Shown here piece after piece: positions 32,250-42,727 of a stretch of DNA of 64,000 nt (position 1 is its first letter; every line of letters starts with the position of its first letter). The notes under the pieces are model-generated. The model made no database searches. It had not been told where the DNA came from and saw only the letters and a list, made by a program, of their open reading frames with translations. The DNA comes from Crossaster papposus (Eukaryota > Echinodermata > Asteroidea > Velatida > Solasteridae), in the NCBI GenBank assembly GCA_037893245.1, contig JBAIAA010000872.1:186001-250000 (forward strand). Reading direction: 5' to 3'. The translations under genes and the position numbers were made by a program.

Positions 32250-32926
32250 GCCCTCACACCGGCCTTAGGGGTTACGACGTTAACGGCGGCGTTGCGGTGA
32301 ACAAATCATGCACAACCGGGAGCATCCCTTGTAGCACCTGGGACATCCTCAACGCTTCCTAGAGCATTCGTATGGATCCTTAGGCGTCCGGGAGGGGTCT
32401 TAATTTCTTACGTGAGTTTTGGTTCAGACCAAAACCCTCGTAAGAAAATTACGGCAGTGCTACGGAAATCTAGACCACAACGTCTCCTTAACGCTTCCTC
32501 AACGCTTCCGCAACTGTCGCAACACCACCGTAAGACTCCATAAGGTCATCTTAATAATCGGCAAGGATTTGTAACAATTATCCCTCTCCCGATACACTAC
32601 GGCTGCGTCACGATTCATGAAGGAAGCCCAAGATCCCTAACGTTTCCTTAAACCCTGCGATTCCAGAGGCCGCAGCAGTCCGTACTAAACCGTAATAAAC
32701 CGATGTGAATCGGGGATATCTTCAAAACAACCGTATTTCCTCCGTAGGGTTCCAGAATGAACCCGCACGCAACCGGTACGCAATCGCGAGGGTCCGTGGG
32801 GAATCGGAAGGTAAACCGTTACGCAGCCATAAGAAGTCGTAAGAACCCTTTGTACTAACGTAACCACAACATTCTCTCCCGGGTGTTCACAATTTTGCTC
32901 AAAGAAATCGCAACGCTGCCGTAGAA
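32250..32926. mobile_element. GC-rich imperfect foldback element
   Basis: It starts tggccctcacaccggcc, close to the termini tggccctg(c/t)cacacc seen at 49816 and 50336. A short palindrome (ttacgtgagttttggttcag/accaaaaccctcgtaa) lies near 32415. Recurrent words include aacgcttcc and ccgtaa. gttaacggcggcgttgcg at the left is partly mirrored by cgcaacgctgccgt near 32910. The right terminus seems to be lost. Confidence 0.55.
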
Positions 32927-34324
32927 AGAATATTTCTTTTGAAAATGTGTGATGTAGCCTGCATGTATTATACTGTATAGGTAAATATCCAAAGCATGTT
33001 AGAGTAAATTATTTATTTGAAAGTAGGTGTTTTGTGGTTTTGTTTAAGGTAAATAAATTAGTTTATTTGTACCTTGTTAATGATGCCAATAACTGTTGTG
33101 TATTTATGTTCAGAAAAGGACAATATTTAACAAGGTTTAACACATAGCACCGTGCATTTCCAACATGACAATAATGTAATGTTCACACTTCAAATTATTA
33201 ATAATTATTGCTGGTGAAAACACAACTTTACATCGAGTCATTTGATACATGTTTACAGTTTACATGTACCTGTCCTTGCCTCACACAAAAATGCATAGAT
33301 AATTAAACTGTATTACAATATAGTTCAGTCAGAATGGTGCTTTTAACAAAATGGGATCTACATGTACGGAATAGGCATCAAGCCCAAAACAGTTTTGAGT
33401 ATTTGTATACACGTGTGTGTGGAGGAACCTTTGAGCTGTACGGCCGTGTTTTTTTTTACACGAACACCAACGCGTCTGGACTAATTTTCATAGTCCCTTG
33501 TATTTCGTGTAATACCCCTAACATGCTGTTCGGTTTTATGGCTTTATATATTAACACAGTACTTTCCCAGTGTCTGAATATATTCCAATCCCAGCTGGTG
33601 TTATTGAACCGGGCAAGGCAACAATAGCATGATTGATTGATTGGGTAGGTCTGGCGGTAAAATCCAGACCTCAAAGGCCCCTTTATGTACACAATGTAAT
33701 GGGATACTCGTGGGGCCGCACTTTGCTTTGCAAAAAGCTGAGTCACCGGTTTAACCAGGGTTCAAGCGGCACTTACCATGTTATTTGGCTTGTTTTGAAG
33801 TAGGAATACATGTAATATGAGATTTTGTTGACATAGGCAGAAAGAGTAATTGATTTTGTTTACGGCAAAGCGACTATGAAAAGTAGTACAGTGGCACTGC
33901 GTTGGTTGTTTATCTGTACTTGTTCCTTGTTCCCTAGTCATAATAATCACTTTCATCCAACTTTCCTGTATAAAACTACTTAAATTGCTGCACACATTTA
34001 TGTGAAAACAGTGTACATGTATAACATATGTTGTTAAACTTGTTGGAAAAAAACACGCCCTTTCCTGAACACTTTAATACACAGAAACTAGATAAAAACA
34101 GTAATATCTTTGCAAGTCTTGGTACTTAACCACGCATTTATGTTTTATTCCTCATCAATCGTAGTTTCTAGAAACTGTGAATGAGACTCAAATCTTGTGA
34201 TTTAGCACCCAATCAAGCCTATAGTTTGATAACCGTATGCGTAAAACTGTGAGTTTAGGGGGGGGGGGTGTTTTTTGTGTTTTGTGTGTGGTTTTTTTTT
34301 TGGGGGGGGGGAGATTGCTACAAA
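32927..34324. other. Non-coding, no gene recognised
   Basis: AT-rich sequence with short chance frames (33334-33627 plus, 33456-33746 minus). Phrases around 33590-33780 such as aaaatccagacctcaaaggcccc look like an old repeat, but no second copy is in the window. Long G runs lie at 34259 and 34301. Confidence 0.4.
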
Positions 34325-36325
34325 ACACAAATGTCTTTGTGAGCCCCAAATCAGCAAATTCCAACAAAGTCGCCAATTCCAACTATTTTTTTATTTTGCA
34401 ACATTTCCCGTGAAACTGCCCTGAGTCAGGATTCATTCTTGAGTGTACGCTTATAACGTGACTTGCGTGGAGAGTACACGATATACAAATTAAAATGATT
34501 GTACCTCCAAATAGGCACTTGGGAAGACAATCCTATAGAGATGTACTCAAACTTAAAACAGTCCTAACTTGTTTACCCTAGCCCTTTTCTCTATACGACC
34601 TTCGAGATTTATGCTATTTAGACCAAAATCTGTCGTTCTAGGTCGAAAATAACTCCCAAATATCTTTTTTTGGGGTAGCTAGACACTTAGGGAGACACTG
34701 AAATGTCTTCCTAAGTGCCACTGTCTCCTTATTACCTAAAAACTTACGCATCGATTACCTATATTTTTTTATTTTGCAACATTTCCCTTGAAACTGCCCT
34801 GGGTTTAAAATAATTTATTCTTGAGTGTATACGCTTATAACGTGACTTGCGTGGAGAGTACACGATATACAAATTAAAATTACTTTAACATTACAGCAAG
34901 AATAAGTTATCTCTAATATTTGGTGCTTAAAAATGATTTTATGGGATTAAATGAAAACAACTTAAAATAAGTAAAAAAATAAAATACGTAAACGAATTAA
35001 GGCAACAGTACTTTGCCTCATTGTTTAACTGACATGGGGTAAAACTACATTGGGACTAAAACCACTCGTATGTCAACACGTATTTAGTATTGCGCGGTGA
35101 CCCCCAATCTAACCTGCAGAATCACTGCGATAAACATTGAGCGACGTCATCAATACTGATGGCTATTGTCCTAGAGACAATAATTATTATCTAATAACAT
35201 TGTCTAATTATATATTCTAATTACATATAACATGTCCCGGTCTACCTACATACTAAGTTTGAACTCAATCTCTGGATATAATCCTTTAAAGTATGCATCT
35301 TTAGGATGAAGTCACATGACATACGATGACGTCATCACCCCCCGGGGAAACACTTCGCTTTAGGGATTATGTCTTAAGACAACGATGGATGTTTAACGTG
35401 GCTGGGAGAAAAATGATGTTTACAGGGTTTATGGAATTTGGAATAGAAAGAAACGAGGAGAAAGAACCTAGAAAAAAAATCAGAACAAAAACAAAGGCAA
35501 CTTAACTCCTATAATCTTATGTAGTGATTACGTTGTGCCCGAAAACATAATAATGGTCCAACCAACCAATAAATAGTCCAACAGAAAATGGGAAGTATTG
35601 CGTACTACTATACTAAAAAACACCCTGGGATTCAGGGAATTGCTGCAGGTGAAAGGTATGAGATCTTACCGGCCACTGATGATAGCATCATAACTAAAGC
35701 TGCTGCTCCCTTCATCATAACTAAAGCTGCTGCTCCCTTCATTCTCCAAGATGCAGGTTAATTCTGAGCACAGATCGTCTAGGTTTTAGGCTATGTGACA
35801 CAGTCAGTTAAGTTAATAATCGATCCAACCACTGCAGAGCAGCAAAAACCTCCAGAAGGGAGCCTATACCTAGATCATAGCTCAAAACCGTACACAGAAA
35901 TGATCGGCAACCTATTAAGTTTGATCGTATAATATCACCGAATACGCAAACCACCATGCGGATGGCATCAGCATCCAATCAGGAACAAGCAAGACACAAT
36001 GAGATTATGAGACGAGGTCTGACGAGGTTGTTTCTGGTGTTGGGAGAACACCATGATAACATGGCTGTCGCGTGGATTGTCTGTTTCACATGTGTAGTGT
36101 TTAGCCTATAGAATCCTCAGGAGGCCTTGAAGAGGCCTTCTGAAAATATCAAAACCACTTTAGTGACTTTACCTGCAAAATTATTATGTCACAGGGGCCC
36201 TTCTATTTTGCTTATATGGACTGGGTTTTTCTTTTTAAATGTGGCATTTTGACGATCTACAAAGTTTATTTGGCGTCTTTCGTTTCGCTTTGTAAACTTA
36301 ACTGTTCTAATCTAATCCATTATAA
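34325..36325 (+). repeat. Dispersed repeat R1, copy b
   Basis: Direct counterpart of 13454-15312. A 120-bp part (acatttcccgtgaaactgcc through tacacgatatacaaattaaaat) appears twice, at about 34395-34495 and 34771-34880, around a roughly 260-bp segment not present in copy a. This indicates a partial tandem duplication or an insertion with duplicated flanks. The exon-like segment at about 35600-35765 carries a 24-bp duplication. Confidence 0.85.
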
Positions 36326-37594
36326 AATTACGGTCGACCAGACCCCGTCCCCGTGTACACTATACAAGCTTAAAGCTAGGCTAGCACTGCATGCATTACT
36401 AGCGTCTTGTTTCTAGCCAAGTGCCTAGTGGTCGCTATAGGCTATGTGTATACATGTAGTACCCAACTTATCAGCTTGAGTGTACAACCGTGTGCAAGTC
36501 TGTGCATTATAATAGCGCCAGTTTACTGTACAGCTTTATGTAGCAGCATTATGTACAGTATGCATTATGTGAATGTACATGTATTTTCAGGGGGGGGGGG
36601 GGGGGGGGGAGGGGTGTTGCGCAATCATTTGCGATCGCAGTTTGGGTACACTCCATTTAAACAAAAGGTGATGACCATTAAACATAAATAAAAAAATCTA
36701 TGTATACTGTTAAAATTCTCTCTTTAACAGCACTGAAAACATAATAGTTTATATTGAAAGAGTATTTTCAATTGTTGAGGTGCTTAGTTTTAAATAAAAT
36801 GTGTAAAAATATTACCGACAATTTTCCGTTGGTTTATTGCAGCAGCTAACGTGTATGAATGGGTCCAGGTGGGAATTTCGTTACAAAACGTCTCCCCTAG
36901 AATGGCTACAAATATCGACAAAATGTGAACAAAATTATCGTTCATCCTCTGATTTTGGTTCCACTAACGTAATAATTAGGAATAGATCTTTCATTCCTGA
37001 AAGTTAAATAAAAATCCCTCGGTACATCCTCTAGATATTTGACCTTTTTTTTTTAATTTTTTTTTTAAATGGTTTCTGCCAATTCTCAAACGCGAAAGTT
37101 TACGCCATGCCTGTACTGTACGAATCTGGCTTTGCGGACGTAGCGGAAATCACTGAATTCGGGGAGTGATGCATGGAGCTCGTCGAGTGCAAATTTGTAC
37201 GTGTTTCAATGGTGCGCTTCGAGGTAGCGATCTATACGTATTTACTGTATGAGATGTGCGGCTCGTGAGCGTGGAAGAATGAATGAGATACATTTCAACG
37301 TTGGTGGCGCACTTTTAAATTATCAAAGATTTCAATATTCGTTTGAAAATGAAAAGATTGGTAGAGCCTAATCTTTGTCAAATACGACAGTATTTTGATT
37401 GTGCACGTCGCTTAAAATATGATCACGTTATGCGCCTGCTAACGACACGATTAGTCCAGCTCCCTTACTCATAGACTGTGGCCCGGCCCCACTACAAAAT
37501 GAGACCGGTAGCTAGCGAGCCCCCTGGGCCATTGATTGGTTCTCCTCTGCGCGCGGCGCGCCCGTTTGTAATTTTTTAATCGCTCATCGCTGTT
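36326..37594. other. Non-coding, no gene recognised
   Basis: It contains a G run of about 19 at 36590, a T-rich tract at 37042-37066 and the inverted repeat copy at 37180-37320. A pair of short coding-like frames at 36186-36691 has no recognisable motif. Confidence 0.4.
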
Positions 37595-38055
37595 TATATT
37601 CTTACGGTGATTGAACAACTCTTGTTTTACCACAACAAGTACGTATATCATTAGTGTCTTTATGAAAGCAACCTTCAAACAATTTAACTGCGTAAGTTCA
37701 AATATTGACAAGTATTTTCCCTATTTTTATTGATATTTGCCAGAGACACTTTCGAATTAAGCACAGAAATCGAAGCTCATCATCTCCGGAATTGTGCCTT
37801 CGTGGTGCCAACTAGAACTGTTGCCATTTTGCAATAGGCTGGTTGCATGCGATTTTCAATTTAAATAATACTTTGCTTTTACGAAGGGGGCGCAGTACGT
37901 GTTGAGCGTATAACAACCGCCGTTCTGTTAAACCGCTGGCGCAGGTTTGCAAAGACGACTGTATGAGTAAGAGAGATTAGTCTATAATCGTGTCGTTTAC
38001 ATGCCCACTGCGTGAACAAGATTATTATACGCGACGTGCACAATATCGATTACTG
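37595..38055 (+). repeat. Direct repeat S3, copy a
   Basis: Aligns with 39926-40455: gccagagacactttcgaa, ctccggaattgtgccttcgt, ggtgccaactagaactgttg, and the end cgattactgtcgtat. The two copies are 2.3 kb apart in the repeat cluster. Confidence 0.9.
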
Positions 38056-38194
38056 TCGTATCTCACTAAGAAAAAATAAAAATTAAATAAATTACGCTTT
38101 GGGCAGTATAGTTACGCGCCCACATTGCTGGCGTACCAGCAAATCATAAATATACAGATTTATCTCTGCAGACCAGACACAAACATAAAATCCT

Positions 38195-38880
38195 ATGACA
38201 CCTCACGCAGCAAAACCGTTTCAGTATCTCAAAAACAATTACAAAAACGATGAGAAACAGTTCTGGCTTGCGAAAACTCCCATAAACACACTCCCCTTGC
38301 CATATAGGGGATTTTTGTTTTATGTGTGTGTGTGTTTTTATGTAGACGTGCACATATCCTTCATATTATTCAAGTATTATTACCTATTTTCTTCAAATAA
38401 CCCAGCTTATCATCAATGTAAATTTATTATTTTGTTTTAATCCCCCTCGGTTCATCTCTTTATTTGTCTTTTTTTGTTTGTTTTGTTTAGTTTTTGTGTG
38501 TATTTATTTAAAATTGTGTTATGTGTTATTCGTACACAGGGGACTCGCACTCGACAAGCTTTGCTTCTTGTGGGTCCCCTCCATCCGTGATTTATATTTA
38601 TTATCTTCACGATAGTATTTCATTAATGTTAACTTGTATTATGCTGTGAAAAGTGATTGATTATGTATTTAGTTCTTTGATGGGATGGAAATAAAGTCAA
38701 TTCAATTCAAATTCAATTCAATTCAAATATAAAATAAACTGATCTTTTCTTGAAGTATGCCTGCATAAACCGGTTTCTCCTTGCTATTTTCCAAAAAACC
38801 TAATAGTCTCACAGAAAAAGAATCACATAACCAGCGTCACACGTCCTTCAATTTAATATCCTTCCCATGTGACCGAGAAT
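38195..38880 (-). repeat. Dispersed repeat R4, inverted copy, interrupted
   Basis: Reverse complement of 12366-12995 and 62224-62780 (cctatgacacctcacgcagc at the left, ggtttctccttgctattttc at the right). It is interrupted by a LINE/SINE tail at about 38312-38739, with loss of about 55 bp of the repeat at the junction. Confidence 0.85.
38312..38739 (+). mobile_element. LINE/SINE 3' end with (attcaattca)n tail
   Basis: It sits inside the inverted R4 copy and ends ttgatgggatggaaataaag followed by tcaattcaattcaaattcaattcaattcaa. This is the microsatellite-like tail typical of CR1/L2-group retroposons. A hairpin-like ggggactcgcact...gtgggtcccc lies at about 38540-38580. It has no coding part. Confidence 0.7.
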
Positions 38881-39295
38881 CGTTATAATAATAAAAAAAA
38901 ACATTGAGCCGCATGTATGATTACGCTCCTTCCCAATAAACACAACACTTTATGTTAAACAACCTAATAGTCTCACAGAAAAAATGTAAACAAATCCACA
39001 TAACCCAGCGTTACACGTCCTTCAATTAAATGTCCTTCCCATGTGACCGATAATAGTTTTAATAATTAAACAAAACGGAAGCCGCATGATGATTACGCCC
39101 CTTCCCAATAAACACAACACTTTATGTTAAAAAACCTAATAGTCTCACAGAAAAAATGTAAAAAAATCCACATAACCCAGCGTTACGCGTCCTTCAATTT
39201 AATGTCCTTCCCATGTGACCGATAATAGATATAATAATTTAGAATGAAACGTAAGCCGCATGATGATTACGCCCCTTCCCAATAAACACAAATAA
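38810..39295 (-). repeat. About 170-bp tandem array R2, inverted copy
   Basis: About three units read aacctaatagtctcacag...cagcgt.acacgtccttcaa...tcccatgtgaccgata...gattacgccccttcccaataaacacaa. This is the reverse complement of the R2 units at 13180-13445 and 61955-62250. Confidence 0.9.
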
Positions 39296-39361
39296 TCCCA
39301 TGAGATGCACACTTACTGTTCAACTCTTACTGGGAAATTTATGTACGACAAAATTGACGAC

Positions 39362-39644
39362 TAGTCGTTTCTGCGTAAATTTACAGCACGCTCTTTCATA
39401 TGCTGTCTCCGCCTCGTGTAATTTTACGTGTGGCTGACTATTCTTTGTATGTTATCTCCTACATTAATTTGGTTTAGGCTCAATGTGCTGCCTGTCTGGG
39501 GCCTATGATGAAAGCTTTAATGGTTTTTTAATGAGCTGCAATTAGAAACAATTAAAGCAATTAAAGCTTTAATTACACGTAACATTACACGAGGGAGAGA
39601 CAGCGTATTAATGAGCGTGCTGTAAATTTACACAGAAACGACTA
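39362..39644. mobile_element. TIR/foldback element with about 75-bp arms
   Basis: tagtcgtttctgcgtaaatttacagcacgctc at the left is mirrored by gagcgtgctgtaaatttacacagaaacgacta at the right (a few mismatches, given here only as landmarks). The arms include ctcgtgtaat.ttacgtgt. The centre is AT-rich and non-coding. The superfamily is unknown. Confidence 0.85.
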
Positions 39645-39925
39645 ATCACATGCAGGCACAGGCAACAGACAAACGCTCTACAGATCAACCAACCACAGGT
39701 CAGGGGCAAACAATTTTTGTTTTCTTAATATTTTTAACTTGAAAAGTTAGACTTGATAAAGTTAGAAACTTGATTAGGTTAGAAATCATGTTTAATGTTT
39801 AGAAATCTGTGAAAAACACAAACTTGGATGGTTTTCTTTAAATTATTGCCAATTAATTTGACTTTATTTTGTCGTTTGAAGTAACGATCACCTAAAGGTG
39901 CGTTGTAATTTTTTTGGAGACACCC

Positions 39926-40455
39926 TGTATAGTTACGGTGATCGAAAAACTTTTTGTCTTACCACAAAAAGTACGTAAACTCATTAGTGTCTCCATGAAT
40001 GCAACCTTCAAACATTTTAACTGCGTAAGTTCTAAATATTTAAAAGTATTTTTCCTATTTTTATTGATATTTGCCAGAGACACTTTCGAAATCAGCAAAA
40101 ACAAAAACCGAAGCTCTTCATCTCCGGAATTGTGCCTTCGTGGTGCCAACTAGAACTGTTGCCATTTTGCAATAGGCTGGTTGCAGGCAAACATTACTAT
40201 TGCGATTTTCAATTTCAATAATACTTTGTTTTTACGAAAGGGGCGCAGTACGTGTTGAGCGTATAACAACCGCCGTTCTGCGATCGCTGATTGCCTCCCT
40301 AAGAAAGCATGCGGACAAAAACTAAGAATAGTTTAAACCGCTGGCGCAGGTTTGCGAAGACGACTGTATGAGTAGAAGAGATTAGTCTATAATCGTGTCG
40401 TTTACATGCGCACTGCGTGAACAAGAGTATAATACGCGACGTGCGCAATATCGAT
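39926..40455 (+). repeat. Direct repeat S3, copy b
   Basis: Partner of 37595-38055, with a small insertion around 40285-40335 (gcctccctaagaaagcatgc) that is absent from copy a. Confidence 0.9.
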
Positions 40456-40479
40456 TACTGTCGTATTTGGCAAAGACTA

Positions 40480-40700
40480 GGTAGAACCTTGAAGTTGAGT
40501 ACAGAGAACAAATTCCAGAGCTAAGTGGAATAAGGAAATTCGAAGCTTGGCGAGTGAATGAGAACGACATTTAGGATTTGGGCTAAAATATACTATTATA
40601 ACGGAAGACGGTAAAGTATTGTGAGTAGATATACATAGAGACCCAAGCTGAACGTAATATGTGTCATTTTTTGTGTTCACACAAAAGTCGACAAAATTAA
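40480..40700 (-). repeat. Inverted copy of 15320-15520
   Basis: Reverse complement match including tagagacccaagctgaacgt and cgaagcttggcgagtgaatg. Short minus-strand frames across it are shadows. Confidence 0.8.
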
Positions 40701-42451
40701 TTACACACACTAGGCTCTTTTCTGATGGGACTTGTCTGTTTATCTCAAGCAAGTAAACCACAGTTAAAGGGACACTATGTCCTGGAAGCGAAATAAAGAG
40801 CATTTAAAAGTATAGAATATAAACATCCTGCACATAACCATCGTTTGAAAACTTTGTATCAACATTTCCTATTTATACATATCAAAATTGTAGTCTCTGA
40901 ATAGCGAAAGTATGGGGTTGCGTTTTTTATTTGTGTATTGGTGAATGTGCGTTGTTATTCTAGCTTGCGACTTCAGTTCAGTTAAGAGCAAGTATGACGC
41001 CCAACCGCTAAATTAAAATAATACATTTAAAATAAAAATCACACAACCGTAAACAAGTCCAACTTATTGGAAAATGTTTAAACAATTTGCATGAAAATAA
41101 ATATGTTAGCACCTTTTGAAAATCGTTCAAGATTTGTGACTTTTTCAGATCTGTTTTTCAAGGTGCAGGTCTCAATCTTTCAAGATCTTGAAAGATCTTT
41201 CAAGCAGTGGCAACACAGCATGTAGGCATAGACAACAGACAAACACACTACAGATCAATCAAACTACACAGGTCAGGAGTAAAACATAGGAGTTATGCTA
41301 ACCACGGGCATAAATCAACAGTAAAATTAAATTAGCATTATCTTAAAACATTCACTTTCTATAGTATTATGTAGATTGTTGTATTATTTGTGACTATTGT
41401 TCATTTTGTAATGATTTTTTGTGGAAAAATAAACCTTGAATGTACAGTCAACGACTGTTCTATTCAACTGTTTCAATGACTGTTCCATTCAACCTTTTAC
41501 CTAATACAGTCCTTCATTGCACTTTTAATAATACAAAAACATATATTTATTTGTTTTATATAATACACAACCTAAATATAGGGTCCCCTGCCTTAAAACA
41601 TTTTCTATTCAAATTCACCAACTCTCACATAAAATTTTGCTATTACCATCACGCTTTTCCCAAGTACAATTCAGGTATTCAGGCCTACCATTTTAATTTC
41701 GAATTTTGGTCACTCCGGGAAAAGCTGTAAAACCATTATCATTTGATTATGTATTATTTTGTTTTTAAATGGCTTATCTTCACTGTTTATGACTGCGGTG
41801 TGGCCGATATTGTTCACAATATTGCAACACGTGAAACCCCCACGTGGCTGCCATGTTGCTGCTTCTAGCATAAGCTCCGCCCATGCTGTACACTTGAACC
41901 AATTTCGAATTTTGGTCACTCCGGGAAATTACAACTAGAAGTTTCGAGTTTGTTGTTAACAACAAACACTTTAGGTGGCCGGGCGCGACATTGGTTTTCA
42001 ATGTATACCTTTCAGTCGACTGATCTTGAAAAACACAACATTGAAAACAAAAATAATATTAAAGTGTATGTATTAATATAGGTTTTCCTTGCTAATTAAA
42101 AAAAATCATTCGAATTCACTGACTCTCGCGTTCAATTTCATTTTAGAAAACAATTCACATTCTTTTACCGAACCAATTTAGTCATTTAAGTTTCTTCACT
42201 CTTTGTAAACACCGGGTCGAGCATATACGTAATTATAGATTTTGTCTAAGTTGTTGCCGAAAGGCAGTATTTAGAGACCGAATTCGTCTTATTTCAATCA
42301 ATTTCAAACTTCTGCTAAGTGAATTAGTCTTATGTGTGAATGAATCGGGCACATATAAGACTTGAAGAGTTATGACCACTAGAGGTCGCTATTGGTATTA
42401 CCACCAGAGGTCGCTGTTATATATATATGATGCATTGGGAAAACGCGGAAG
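40701..42451. other. Non-coding, repeat fragments
   Basis: Contains a phrase shared with 39655-39720 (caacagacaaac...ctacagatcaa.c) at about 41232. Also present are a LINE-like tail with AATAAA at about 41425, and the direct repeat aatttcgaattttggtcact at 41697 and 41901. A foldback arm related to 63276-63440 lies at about 42107-42240. No gene is seen. Confidence 0.5.
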
Positions 42452-42711
42452 TGTCGGCCACAGTTTATGTCATACGTGGGCCTGTTCGCAGTTGTTTGGT
42501 TTTTCTAAGTTCTGGGGACGCCAGTTTGACTTAGTTTTGTAAGTTCTAACTTTCTTAGTTTTATTGCCATATTGTATTATATGTTTAGCTGTTGTTTAGT
42601 CCTCGGGCACATTCACACTTTATAGTATTGTTCACCCTTTGTTTTGCCTAGGATTCTATCATCGTTGTGATTACAATAAACATATCGACAATCGAGGAGA
42701 CTGTTTCTTCA
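42452..42711 (+). repeat. 5' LTR of gypsy element 2
   Basis: 260 bp, TG...CA. Its 3' 166 bp match 45878-46040 (cctcgggcacattcacactt, atcgacaatcgaggagactg). A TATA-like tttatagtattg and AATAAA are present. Confidence 0.85.
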
Positions 42712-42727
42712 TGATAGAGTCAAAATG

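Noticed and set aside
32685..32867. Small minus-strand gene in GC-rich DNA
   Set aside because: It falls inside the 32.25-32.93 kb foldback, with repetitive word structure and no motif.
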